Below are positions 13,041 through 13,060 of a stretch of DNA of 13,060 nt, piece by piece. The stretch is from JACDBD01 sp050743385. Lineage in GTDB: Bacteria; Actinomycetota; Acidimicrobiia; IMCC26256; JACDBD01. Within the stretch, counting starts at the first letter, position 1; every line of letters begins with the position of its first letter. The stretch spans positions 1 through 13,060 of the forward strand of contig JBOGFJ010000278.1 in assembly GCA_050743385.1 (NCBI GenBank). Reading direction: 5' to 3'. The notes below the pieces were generated by a model, which worked only from the letters and a program-made list of their open reading frames with translations, had not been told where the DNA came from and did no database searches. Both the position numbers and the translations under genes were made by a program.

Positions 13041-13060
13041 GGGCGTCTCCACTCTGGGTG

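Noticed and set aside
1..13060. Search for CRISPR arrays, tRNA or rRNA genes, transposases, phage genes or toxin-antitoxin pairs
   Set aside because: No regularly spaced repeats, no cloverleaf-like or conserved RNA sequence, and no transposase, integrase or toxin motifs were seen by eye. A covariance-model search could still find a small RNA that was missed.

Overview
The window is very GC-rich and gene-dense, with short gaps, frequent GTG starts, stop/start overlaps of the ATGA type, and several starts with no Shine-Dalgarno (SD) but a TANNNT box just upstream, as expected of leaderless transcripts. Together with a DinB/mycothiol-dependent-isomerase-like protein and a DUF2007-like protein, this points to an actinobacterium (Actinomycetota). 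An Acidimicrobiia-like lineage is a guess. The sequence carries no rRNA or other marker that would settle it.

Left part (1-5226), accessory or housekeeping genes: the 3' end of a coiled-coil protein gene; a strong hairpin shared with a convergent flavin-reductase gene; a divergent Cys-type sulfatase gene translationally coupled to a DinB/maleylpyruvate-isomerase-like gene; a small convergent DUF2007-like gene; an MFS exporter gene; and a small four-helix membrane protein gene whose stop directly abuts the MFS stop.

Right part (5307-13040), mostly the classical menaquinone (vitamin K2) pathway from chorismate. An enoyl-CoA hydratase gene is followed by a gene for a MerR-type regulator with two MerR-like DNA-binding segments, which overlaps menG and then menF (+ strand). 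After these come menD (-), menH (+), menA (-) and menB (-). The window therefore holds isochorismate synthase (MenF), SEPHCHC synthase (MenD), SHCHC synthase (MenH), DHNA-CoA synthase (MenB), DHNA prenyltransferase (MenA) and the final methyltransferase (MenG). menC and menE are absent and may lie beyond the right edge, upstream of menB. The layout is unusual: the genes alternate strands, and menD and menH start back to back with only 14 bp between start codons.

The most distinctive non-coding feature is a 49-bp near-perfect palindrome (12144-12192) between menB and menA, with 13-bp perfect outer arms. It could be a dispersed palindromic repeat, an operator or an RNA hairpin. I see no CRISPR array, tRNA, rRNA, insertion sequence, prophage gene or clear new multi-gene system. 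Most of the window is recognisable chromosomal metabolism.
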